56,261 nt of DNA from an uncultured Oscillospiraceae bacterium (lineage in GTDB: Bacteria > Bacillota > Clostridia > Oscillospirales > Oscillospiraceae), in the NCBI GenBank assembly GCA_947624895.1, contig CANQMK010000004.1, positions 1 to 56,261 of the forward strand. Direction: 5' to 3'. Below are positions 26,105 through 33,805 of the stretch, one piece after another. The position numbers were made by a program, and so were the translations under genes. The notes below the pieces were generated by a model, which did not search any database, had not been told where the DNA came from, and saw nothing but the letters and a program-made list of their open reading frames with translations. Numbering within the stretch: the stretch's first letter is position 1; each line of letters starts with the position of its first letter.

Positions 26105-27457
26105 TTATTCCGCCACGGCCTCGCCGATGGACTGGGCCATGTAGTCGAGCATCTCGTCGGTCATGCCCGGATAGACGCCCACCCAGAAGGTGTCGCGCAT
26201 GATGCGGTCGGTGTTGTCCAGCGCGCCGACGACCCGGTAGGCGTCCGTGCCGCGGATATCGTCGAAACAGGGGTGGCGAACCAGGTTGCCGCTGAAGAGC
26301 AGACGGGTCTGGATGTTGCGCTCCTCCAGGTAACGGGTGATATCATCCCGGCTCAGGCCGCTGTCCGGCTTCACGGTGAGGAGGAAGCCGAACCAGCTGG
26401 GGTCGCTGCCCGGTGCGGGTTCCGGGAGGATGAGCTTGTCCGCCGCGGGGCCGACGGCCAAGGCGTCCCGGAGGCGCTGCCAGTTGTGGCGGCGGCGCCG
26501 GACGAAGGTGGGGAATTTTTTGAGCTGCTCCACGCCGATGGCCGCCTGCATATCCGTCACCTTCAGGTTGTAGCCGAAGTGGCTGTATACGTACTTGTGG
26601 TCGTAGCCCTTCGGCAGCTCGCCGAACTGCCCGTCGAAGCGGTGGCCGCAGAAGTTGTCGTGCCCCGAGGGGCACACGCAGTCCCGGCCCCAGTCGCGGT
26701 AGCTGAGGATGAGCCGGTGGAGCAGGGGGTCGTTGGTGTAGACGCAGCCGCCCTCCCCCATGGTCATGTGGTGGGGCGGGTAGAAGCTGCTGGTGCCGAT
26801 GTCGCCCCAGGTGCCGGTGAAGCGCGTCTCGCCGTCGATGGTGTAGGTGCTCCCCAGGGCGTCGCAGTTGTCCTCCACCAGCCACAGGCCGTGCCGGTCG
26901 CAGAACGCTTTCACCGCCGCGATATCGAACGGGTTGCCCAGGGTGTGCGCCATCATCACCGCCTTGGTCCTGGGGGAGAGGGCGGCCTCCAGCTGGGAGA
27001 CGTCGATGTTGTACTGGGGGATGGTCACGTCCACGAAGACCGGCACCGCGCCGTACTGGAGGACGGGGGTCACCGTGGTGGGGAAGCCCGCCGCCACCGT
27101 GATGACCTCGTCGCCCCGCTTGATCCGGCGCTCCCCCAGCTCCGGGGCGGTCAGCACAGAGAAGGCCACCAGGTTGGCCGAGGAGCCGCTGTTCACCAAA
27201 TGCGCGAACTTTACGCCCAGGTACTTGGCAAACGCCCCTTCAAATTCCTCCGCGTATTTGCCCGTGGTCAGCCAGAAATCCAGCGCCGAGTCCACCAGGG
27301 CGCGCATCTCCTGGTCGTCGAAGACCCGGGCGGCGTAATTGATCCGGTCCCCCGGCGCGAAGGGCTTTTTGCTCTCCTTGAAGTCGTGGTAATAGGCGGA
27401 GACGGCGTCCAGGATCTCCTGCCGCGCCTCCCGCTCGCTTGTCCAGTCGTGTTTCAT
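26105..27457 (-). CDS. rfbH: CDP-4-keto-6-deoxy-D-glucose 3-dehydrase (E1, RfbH/DdhC)
   Basis: E1 uses pyridoxamine phosphate and an iron-sulfur cluster to remove the C3 hydroxyl in 3,6-dideoxyhexose synthesis. The 450-residue product has the aminotransferase fold but a His pair in FYPPHHMTMGEGG where ordinary aminotransferases have the Schiff-base lysine, which is the E1 hallmark. DCVCPSGHDNFC supplies the C-x-C-x7-C cluster ligands, with another Cys upstream (VEDNCDALGS). It overlaps rfbG by 4 bases. The matching E3 reductase is not in the window. Confidence 0.95.
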   Translation of the reverse strand: MKHDWTSEREARQEILDAVSAYYHDFKESKKPFAPGDRINYAARVFDDQEMRALVDSALDFWLTTGKYAEEFEGAFAKYLGVKFAHLVNSGSSANLVAFSVLTAPELGERRIKRGDEVITVAAGFPTTVTPVLQYGAVPVFVDVTIPQYNIDVSQLEAALSPRTKAVMMAHTLGNPFDIAAVKAFCDRHGLWLVEDNCDALGSTYTIDGETRFTGTWGDIGTSSFYPPHHMTMGEGGCVYTNDPLLHRLILSYRDWGRDCVCPSGHDNFCGHRFDGQFGELPKGYDHKYVYSHFGYNLKVTDMQAAIGVEQLKKFPTFVRRRRHNWQRLRDALAVGPAADKLILPEPAPGSDPSWFGFLLTVKPDSGLSRDDITRYLEERNIQTRLLFSGNLVRHPCFDDIRGTDAYRVVGALDNTDRIMRDTFWVGVYPGMTDEMLDYMAQSIGEAVAE

Positions 27458-28512
27458 CGCTCTTCCTCCCTATATTCCGCGATCTCCCGATCCATCTCCC
27501 CGGGGATATCCCCGTGGTCGAGCCAGACCCGGGTCCACTCTACGGTCTTCTCAATGGCCTCGCCGATGTGCCAGCGGGGCTTCCAGCCCGCCGCCGCCTT
27601 CAGCTTGGAGCAGTCCAGCTTCAGGAAGTTGGCCTCGTGGGGGGCGCCGGCCTCGGAGCGGTCCTCCCAGGTGAGCCCGCCGCCCCACTTCTCGCAAAAG
27701 AGGTCCACCAGCTCCCCGGTGGTCACGCAGTCGCACTCGTCCGGGCCAACGTTGTACCAGCCGGAAAAGGCCGGGTCCTCGTACTGCCGCCGGGCGATCA
27801 GCAGGTAGGCGAACAGCGGCTCCAGCACGTGCTGGTAGGGCCTCGTAGAGTGGGGGTTGCGGACGGTGATGGACTGTCCCGCCTGGATCGCCCGCACGCA
27901 GTCGGGGATGATGCGGTCGTGGGCGAAGTCCCCGCCGCCGATGACGTTGCCCGCCCGGGCGGTGGAGATGGCGGTCCGGCCGTCGGCAAAGAAGCTGGCC
28001 TTGTAGCTGTGGGTCACCAGCTCCGAGCAGGACTTGCTGTTGGAGTAGGGGTCGTAGCCGTCCAGCGGCTCCTCCTCCCGGTAGCCCCAGACCCACTCGT
28101 TGTTTTGATACACCTTGTCGGTGGTGACGTTGAGGAAGCTCCGCACGCAGTCGGTCCGCCGGACGCACTCCAGGATGTTCACCGTGCCCATGACGTTGGT
28201 GGCGTAGGTGTACGCCGGGTCCTTGTAGCTGTCCCGGACGATGGGCTGGGCGGCCAGGTGGAGGACGATCTCCGGCCGGGCGGCCTGGAAGGCGGCGAAG
28301 AGGGCGTCAAAGTCCCGCACGTCCCCCATCACCGAGGTCATCCGCCCCTCCAGCCCCGCCAGGGCGAACAGGTTGGGCTCCGTGGGGGCGGGGAGGGCGT
28401 ACCCCGTGACCACCGCCCCGGCGTTCACCAGGATCCGGCACAGCCACGCGCCCTTGAAGCCGGTGTGGCCGGTGACAAAGACCCGCTTGCCCTTGTAAAA
28501 TTCCAGCGTCAT
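27454..28512 (-). CDS. rfbG: CDP-glucose 4,6-dehydratase
   Basis: This 352-residue extended SDR makes CDP-4-keto-6-deoxyglucose. Motifs include VFVTGHTGFKGAWLCRIL, HLAAQPIVRDSYKDPAYTY, TTDKVYQN, PYSNSKSCSE (Tyr-x3-Lys) and ARAGNVIGGGDFAHDRIIPD, distinctive of CDP-glucose dehydratases. I start at ATG 28512, preceded by GGAAGGTG and just inside the rfbF end; the longer upstream frame lies inside rfbF and is rejected. Confidence 0.96.
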   Translation of the reverse strand: MTLEFYKGKRVFVTGHTGFKGAWLCRILVNAGAVVTGYALPAPTEPNLFALAGLEGRMTSVMGDVRDFDALFAAFQAARPEIVLHLAAQPIVRDSYKDPAYTYATNVMGTVNILECVRRTDCVRSFLNVTTDKVYQNNEWVWGYREEEPLDGYDPYSNSKSCSELVTHSYKASFFADGRTAISTARAGNVIGGGDFAHDRIIPDCVRAIQAGQSITVRNPHSTRPYQHVLEPLFAYLLIARRQYEDPAFSGWYNVGPDECDCVTTGELVDLFCEKWGGGLTWEDRSEAGAPHEANFLKLDCSKLKAAAGWKPRWHIGEAIEKTVEWTRVWLDHGDIPGEMDREIAEYREEER

Positions 28513-28514
28513 TC

Positions 28515-29291
28515 TCACCACACCTTCCAAGGGGCCTGTCCACTGGCCCAGAGCTTTTCCAGCGTCTCCTTTTCCCGGGCGGTGTCCATGCACTGCCAGA
28601 AGCCACGGTGCATATAGCTCATCAGCTCTCCCTTTTTCGCCAGCGCCGCCAGCGGCTCGCGCTCGAAGACGCAGTCGTCGCCGGTGAGGTAGTCGAAGAT
28701 CGTCGGCTCCAGCACCATAAATCCGGCGTTGATGGGCGCGCCGTCCGCGCGGTTCTTCTCCCGGAAGGACTTTACCGCGTTGTCCCCGCCGATATCCAGC
28801 ACGCCCTTCTGCTGTTCCAGCATCACGGCGGTGAGCGTGGCGGTCTTCCCGTGGCTCCTGTGGTAGCGCAGCAACTGGTCTATGTTCACATCGCACACGC
28901 CGTCGCCGTAGGTCATCATGAATGTCTCGCCGCCAACATACTCTTGTACGCGCTTGATCCGCCCGCCGGTCATGGTCCCCAGGCCGGTGTCCACCACCGT
29001 GACCTTCCAGGGCTCCGCAAAGCTGCGGTGGATGGTCATCTCGTTCCGGCCTTCGGTGAAGTCATATGTAATGTCCGAGCTGTGCAGGAAGTAGTTGGCA
29101 AAGTATTCCTTTATGATGTGCTGCTTGTACCCGGCGCAGATGATGAACTCATGGTGGCCATAGTGGCTGTACAGCTTCATGATGTGCCAGAGGATGGGCT
29201 TTCCCCCAACCTCGACCATGGGCTTGGGACGATACTGCGATTCCTCTGAAATACGGGTGCCGTACCCTCCGGCCAGTAAAACAACCTTCAT
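28515..29291 (-). CDS. rfbF: Glucose-1-phosphate cytidylyltransferase
   Basis: RfbF makes CDP-glucose from CTP and glucose-1-phosphate, the entry to all CDP-dideoxyhexoses. The 258-residue product begins KVVLLAGGYGTRISEES, with YRPKPMVEVGGKPILWHIMK, TGLGTMTGGRIKRV and FMMTYGDGVCDVNI, diagnostic of this enzyme rather than RmlA. It is followed directly by rfbG and rfbH, the universal module order. Confidence 0.97.
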   Translation of the reverse strand: MKVVLLAGGYGTRISEESQYRPKPMVEVGGKPILWHIMKLYSHYGHHEFIICAGYKQHIIKEYFANYFLHSSDITYDFTEGRNEMTIHRSFAEPWKVTVVDTGLGTMTGGRIKRVQEYVGGETFMMTYGDGVCDVNIDQLLRYHRSHGKTATLTAVMLEQQKGVLDIGGDNAVKSFREKNRADGAPINAGFMVLEPTIFDYLTGDDCVFEREPLAALAKKGELMSYMHRGFWQCMDTAREKETLEKLWASGQAPWKVW

Positions 29292-29318
29292 AGCGCTCCT
29301 CCCACATTGCTCTGTCGG

Positions 29319-31607
29319 TCAGGCGTACTCCAGTTCTGTCACCCTGAGCAGACTCACGTCCACCTCGCTGCTGAGATCCCAGACAAACGCCCGCACCAAA
29401 ACATCCAACGTATCGTTTTCTAACTCGCCTGAATTGAAGTAGAACGTATACTGATATTTTCCCTCATGGGCAAAGTTGTGTGCCTCCTGTTCCGGATTGT
29501 CATACTTCACCGCAAAGAAATCAACGACCAGTCCCGCCGCCGTCTTAAAGTCCACTGTATCAGCCAACGTCAGTTCCACTTTGTAATAGGTGTTTTTCTT
29601 GATCTCGATCGGAACGGCCGCGATCTGATAGGAGTCGTTCGCGGTCAGTGGGATATCCCTCTGTTCCACCAGGACCTTTTCCTCCTTCGCTTCCTGCTGG
29701 TAGTCAAATCTCTGCAGAAGATAAAAAACAGGCTCTTCCGCTGGAATTCCACATACCGGAACAAGTCCAGAGCTATTTTGGATCACACCCATGTCATTCA
29801 CATGGACCAAAATCGAGTCTTGCTCATTGATCTGGTCCTTCGTTTCATCGTCACCTTCCAAGTGGTATTGACTCCTTACAACAGGATCTCTCATATAGTA
29901 GCCAGGGTCCCACCCCAAAAGCGCATACACCTCCTGGGTATAGGCGCCATAGGCATATGTATCTTTGGGGACGACACGCTTCACCTCTTCCGCAAGAGTT
30001 TGGAGACTCTCCATGGAATTGAGCTTTGTATCCAGTTTCGTAGCCAGGAAGGACGAAAATTGCACAGTGGTGATCGTGACAAGCACGCAGAGATAGATGA
30101 TCCCCGTAGCCGCCACAGCCTGTGGTATAAACTCTATCGCCCCCCCTTGTTTCCAATTTTTACCATATTCTATCTGGCTCAACAGCAACAAACCAAAAAT
30201 GAAGTACAAAACCACACAAGTCCAGCTCGCTATCCCCCGGTTCAGGAAAAAGTAGCTCTGTCCAAGTCCCATAACGCCAAAAATGACAAACCACTGCCGC
30301 TTGCTGTCCGTGCCATCCCGCGCGACCAAACACGAAAACATCCCAATGGCTATTTCTAAAACGAACACGCCAACAGGCACAAACCATCCGTATCCATTGC
30401 TCGCAAGACTGACCTGCAGTAAATTGGCATAGGAGGTGTCTCCCGCGCCGACCAGCGGGAAGAAGCACACACGCAAACTGAGCTCTCCTCCGCAGAGCAC
30501 ATTGTACAAATTCACGATCGCGACCATTTCAAAAATGGAGGCGAGCATCCCCAGCAGGGTCATCGCGTAGACCCGGAGCATTTCCCGGGAGAATATCCGC
30601 CTTCCCTGTAAGTAGTGGAGCCAGATGCTCACGGTATATACGATCGTTGCGACAGTCCCAGAATCCAAATTCCATGTGCACGCCAGTCCGCACAAGACAT
30701 ATCCTATGATCCAGTACCTTCTATACGATTTCGCGTCGCTTGGACGGCGCATCATGTAGGCCAGCAAAATCATCGGCCACAGGATCCGGGTTGGAAACAC
30801 CGCCGGATAAAAGTCGCGGCTAATGATGCACATAGCGCCCAAGGCCGCCAATCCGCGGAGAAGGTAATTGGGCGTGATCTTACTCACCAGATAAAGAAAC
30901 AGGATCTGCGCGATGATATGGCTGAAAACAAACAGCAGAGTAACCACCTGCGGAGAATGTCCAAATACCTTGAGGAAAGGCCAGAAGAAAATGGCGTAGT
31001 GTCCATAAGTGGAACTGTTCTGCATCGTATACGGCACCTGAAACGCGACATGATATAAACTGTGGCTTAGCGCTGTGTAATGTACGTACACATAGTTCGC
31101 TTGATTGAGCAAATTGGGTGTGTATGTATACAGGCCGGCAGAGGCCACTGAGAGGATACAAGATCCGATCCAAAAAAGCCTCGCTCCGCCCCCATTTCGA
31201 AGCATCCCCAGCGTCAACGCGGCAAGCACGACCGCGATCCCGCAGAAAGCGATGCGCCTGCCGATCCCCGCGATCGTAAACAACCCGGAGAACACATTCG
31301 AAACAACCATAAAGGCAACACTCATCACCACCAGCGCCACGGCGATCACCACAATCAACCGCCGCATAAAAACACCGTCTTCCCTTGGGGCCTTATCGCG
31401 CCCCAGCCGTTCAAGGGCATAGTACGCTCCCAACATCAGCAGAAGTGAGATGACCACACAACCATAAATTCGTAGAAGCTGATCCTTGCTGTCCGTGATG
31501 CCAACGGTCAACGTCAGAACGATCCACACGAGCATCCCCAATGCAATCGCGCAGATCATCCTAAAAGCATCCGGGCGCATTAAGGTCGGTTTTTCGGATG
31601 ATTTCAT
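29319..31607 (-). CDS. Large polytopic membrane protein, GT-C-like, with C-terminal soluble beta domain
   Basis: I start at ATG 31607 (762 residues), with GGAGGAAATTGAA as ribosome-binding site; an ATG at 31625 sits before that site. About thirteen membrane helices run to residue 510, then a soluble domain whose end (YYKVELTLADTVDFKTAAGL, then VDVSLLRVTELEYA) looks beta-rich. The layout resembles the proteins at 17694 and 31673, but the sequence is distinct. A GT-C glycosyltransferase or a polymerase is likely. Its AT content is visibly higher than that of the sugar-nucleotide genes. Confidence 0.72.
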   Translation of the reverse strand: MKSSEKPTLMRPDAFRMICAIALGMLVWIVLTLTVGITDSKDQLLRIYGCVVISLLLMLGAYYALERLGRDKAPREDGVFMRRLIVVIAVALVVMSVAFMVVSNVFSGLFTIAGIGRRIAFCGIAVVLAALTLGMLRNGGGARLFWIGSCILSVASAGLYTYTPNLLNQANYVYVHYTALSHSLYHVAFQVPYTMQNSSTYGHYAIFFWPFLKVFGHSPQVVTLLFVFSHIIAQILFLYLVSKITPNYLLRGLAALGAMCIISRDFYPAVFPTRILWPMILLAYMMRRPSDAKSYRRYWIIGYVLCGLACTWNLDSGTVATIVYTVSIWLHYLQGRRIFSREMLRVYAMTLLGMLASIFEMVAIVNLYNVLCGGELSLRVCFFPLVGAGDTSYANLLQVSLASNGYGWFVPVGVFVLEIAIGMFSCLVARDGTDSKRQWFVIFGVMGLGQSYFFLNRGIASWTCVVLYFIFGLLLLSQIEYGKNWKQGGAIEFIPQAVAATGIIYLCVLVTITTVQFSSFLATKLDTKLNSMESLQTLAEEVKRVVPKDTYAYGAYTQEVYALLGWDPGYYMRDPVVRSQYHLEGDDETKDQINEQDSILVHVNDMGVIQNSSGLVPVCGIPAEEPVFYLLQRFDYQQEAKEEKVLVEQRDIPLTANDSYQIAAVPIEIKKNTYYKVELTLADTVDFKTAAGLVVDFFAVKYDNPEQEAHNFAHEGKYQYTFYFNSGELENDTLDVLVRAFVWDLSSEVDVSLLRVTELEYA

Positions 31608-31672
31608 TTCAATTTCCTCCTCCATACTTCAAAATCGATTTCCGCCGCTGGGAAAATGCCACGGATGGCGGC

Positions 31673-33721
31673 TTATCCCACCCGGGCATAGTGGATGGAC
31701 TGCACCCGGATCGCCATTTCCGCTGGGATGCTCACCCGGGCCTCGAACTGGTGCCCGTCCTCGATGGAGACATTCTCCAGAGTGGCGCTGGTCTGGTCGG
31801 CGGTGAAGGTCGTCGCCGCGTACGATTTCGCGTCCAAGGCCACGTCAAAGGTGCCTTCTGTCCCCTCGCCCACAGAGTCCACCACGTAATTCAGCGTGAT
31901 GTCGTACACACCAGAGACCGTGTCGGAGTAGGGGCCATACAGGATGGTCCCGCCGGTGACCCCGTCCGAGGCCAGCTCGCCGTTCTCATTCAGCGCCGCG
32001 TTGTTCGCGTAGCAGTAGCCATCCGCCCCTGGCATATCGACCTTCTCCGTCTGATCTGCCGCCGGTAGGCCGCTCGCTCTTTCGTGTTTGATCTTCTCGA
32101 TCAGCGTGTAGGGGTTTTCCGTCACGGCATACAGATTGTAGGAGCTGATCTCCGTCACTTTTTCGGCATACTCGTTCAGGAGTATGGCGACATAGCTGTT
32201 TTCCTCAAAAATCGCCTGCTCTTCAAGATCGGTCAGAATGAGGAGTCCCCGCTCCCCCAGCCGCTCCTGGGTGAATAGAGTGGTATCGACCGCCCATGGA
32301 TATGGGCTCAGCTTCACGATCGACGATGGGGTAAGCGGATCGCTGTGCCATGCCTCCAAATGTCCGTCCGAATATCCCGTCAGGACGCCGGCGTTCCAAT
32401 ATCCACCTACGACGTATTGGTAGCCATTCTCCTCCGCGTAGGCCGCGGCCTGGGCCAGGGGCGGCGTCCCCACATAGGCTTTCGCGTCCGCCACCACTCG
32501 CGTGCCTAAGAATGCCGTCACGATAGCCGCCACTACGGCCAGGAGCTTTAATCCACCGTTGCGCTTTTTCATCCACTCGCTGACCGCGCAGCCGCACAGC
32601 ACATGGATGGATGTAGCAACCACGGGATAGTAACGCACGATCGACTCAGTGGTGCCAAGCAGCACCTGGCTCATGAAAAGCGTGAGCATGGCAAAGCCCC
32701 AGTACGCTGTGAATTTCTTCGCCTGGTTGGAACCATTCCACAGCAGCCACAAAACAGCGGCCACCTCCACCACGGCAATCACAACGCACAGCACAAACTG
32801 GATCCCCGCCAATGAGGCGATCTTCCCCCCCGCTTCAGGAATTCCAAAGCAAAGCAGGATCGCCTTGATCTGGGCGGATAGGACCTCCCAGGAAAGCCAT
32901 TTGTCCATGCTGACGATCGTAAAGCTGGACGCTACAATAAAATCGGAATGACGGAGCAAAAACAGACCGTAAGAGAGAACATTCACGCCAAGAGCCACCA
33001 CGCTTGTGCATAGTGTCCGCACAGAATGCGCGTTGGGGGTCTGTTTGAAGTAGTTCAACAGCACTTTGCTCCCGTCCAGGAGGATCAAGGGCAGGTATAG
33101 ATAAAGCGCCATCTTGACTGTTCCATATCCAAACGCAAGAGCAAGGAGCAGAATAATCCCTATTCGCCACGCCTTGTCCTTCGGTTTTTCCGCCTCCTCC
33201 AGCGAGATCCGCAGGGCTAATGTGAGAAAAACAGAAATCGTGAACAAGACGTTTCCGTTCATCGGCCAGAAATGAAAAAGCATGACCCCGGGCGTCAGAC
33301 AGGTGACCAACAAAAACAGGGAGAAGAATTTCGCTCCCCGGCTAACGTTCAACTTGGTCAGGAAATAGTAGATGACAGCCAGTTCCAGGAAAAAGGTGCA
33401 GGTATTTTCCAGTTGGAAGGACAGCAGAAATCTGTGGGTGATGGCGTAAAACAGCCAGTAGAGCAACACTGGCCGTGTGCTCAAAGACTCGTATCCACAT
33501 ACATAGCCCTCAGGAAAGAGGGACTTTTTTTCCCAAGACACCCGTCTGAACTCGAGTTCGTTGGCCATATCCGAATTGAAGATGCCGTAGGGATTTAGCT
33601 TCGCGAAAATCAGATACAGCGTATACGCCACCGCCGCCGCCAGGCAGAGGGCCATGGCAATTTCAGTGGCTGTAAATCTCTCTCCTCTACGCAACGATGG
33701 ATCCTTTCTTGTGAGTTTCAT
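31673..33721 (-). CDS. Large polytopic membrane protein, GT-C-like, with C-terminal extracytoplasmic beta domain (copy 2)
   Basis: The 682-residue product parallels the one at 17694 throughout: ALCLAAAVAYTLYLIFAKLN near the start, VLLYWLFYAITHRFLLSFQL, and a C-terminal beta region ending IPAEMAIRVQSIHYARVG. The loop after helix 1 reads LNPYGIFNSDMANE, where copy 1 has DSDS, a change at the presumed catalytic loop. It lies in the long operon, 84 bases after the double glycosyltransferase, separated by a strong hairpin. Probable lipid-linked-sugar transferase with a different donor or acceptor from copy 1. Confidence 0.75.
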   Translation of the reverse strand: MKLTRKDPSLRRGERFTATEIAMALCLAAAVAYTLYLIFAKLNPYGIFNSDMANELEFRRVSWEKKSLFPEGYVCGYESLSTRPVLLYWLFYAITHRFLLSFQLENTCTFFLELAVIYYFLTKLNVSRGAKFFSLFLLVTCLTPGVMLFHFWPMNGNVLFTISVFLTLALRISLEEAEKPKDKAWRIGIILLLALAFGYGTVKMALYLYLPLILLDGSKVLLNYFKQTPNAHSVRTLCTSVVALGVNVLSYGLFLLRHSDFIVASSFTIVSMDKWLSWEVLSAQIKAILLCFGIPEAGGKIASLAGIQFVLCVVIAVVEVAAVLWLLWNGSNQAKKFTAYWGFAMLTLFMSQVLLGTTESIVRYYPVVATSIHVLCGCAVSEWMKKRNGGLKLLAVVAAIVTAFLGTRVVADAKAYVGTPPLAQAAAYAEENGYQYVVGGYWNAGVLTGYSDGHLEAWHSDPLTPSSIVKLSPYPWAVDTTLFTQERLGERGLLILTDLEEQAIFEENSYVAILLNEYAEKVTEISSYNLYAVTENPYTLIEKIKHERASGLPAADQTEKVDMPGADGYCYANNAALNENGELASDGVTGGTILYGPYSDTVSGVYDITLNYVVDSVGEGTEGTFDVALDAKSYAATTFTADQTSATLENVSIEDGHQFEARVSIPAEMAIRVQSIHYARVG

Positions 33722-33765
33722 CTTACGCTCTCCTTTTCTCTGCGGTCAGGTAGTCACAGCCTGGC

Positions 33766-33799
33766 GGGTCCTCAAGCGGGATCTTCCGCTTGAGGACCC
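33766..33799 (-). terminator. Strong intra-operon hairpin without U-tract (attenuator or processing site)
   Basis: A perfect 14-bp stem, GGGTCCTCAAGCGG with its complement, and a 6-base loop begins about 6 bases after the stop codon of the double glycosyltransferase. No run of U follows on either strand, so it is not a standard terminator. It may protect the upstream message end or lower expression of the following membrane proteins. Confidence 0.5.
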
Positions 33800-33805
33800 A
33801 GGAAT

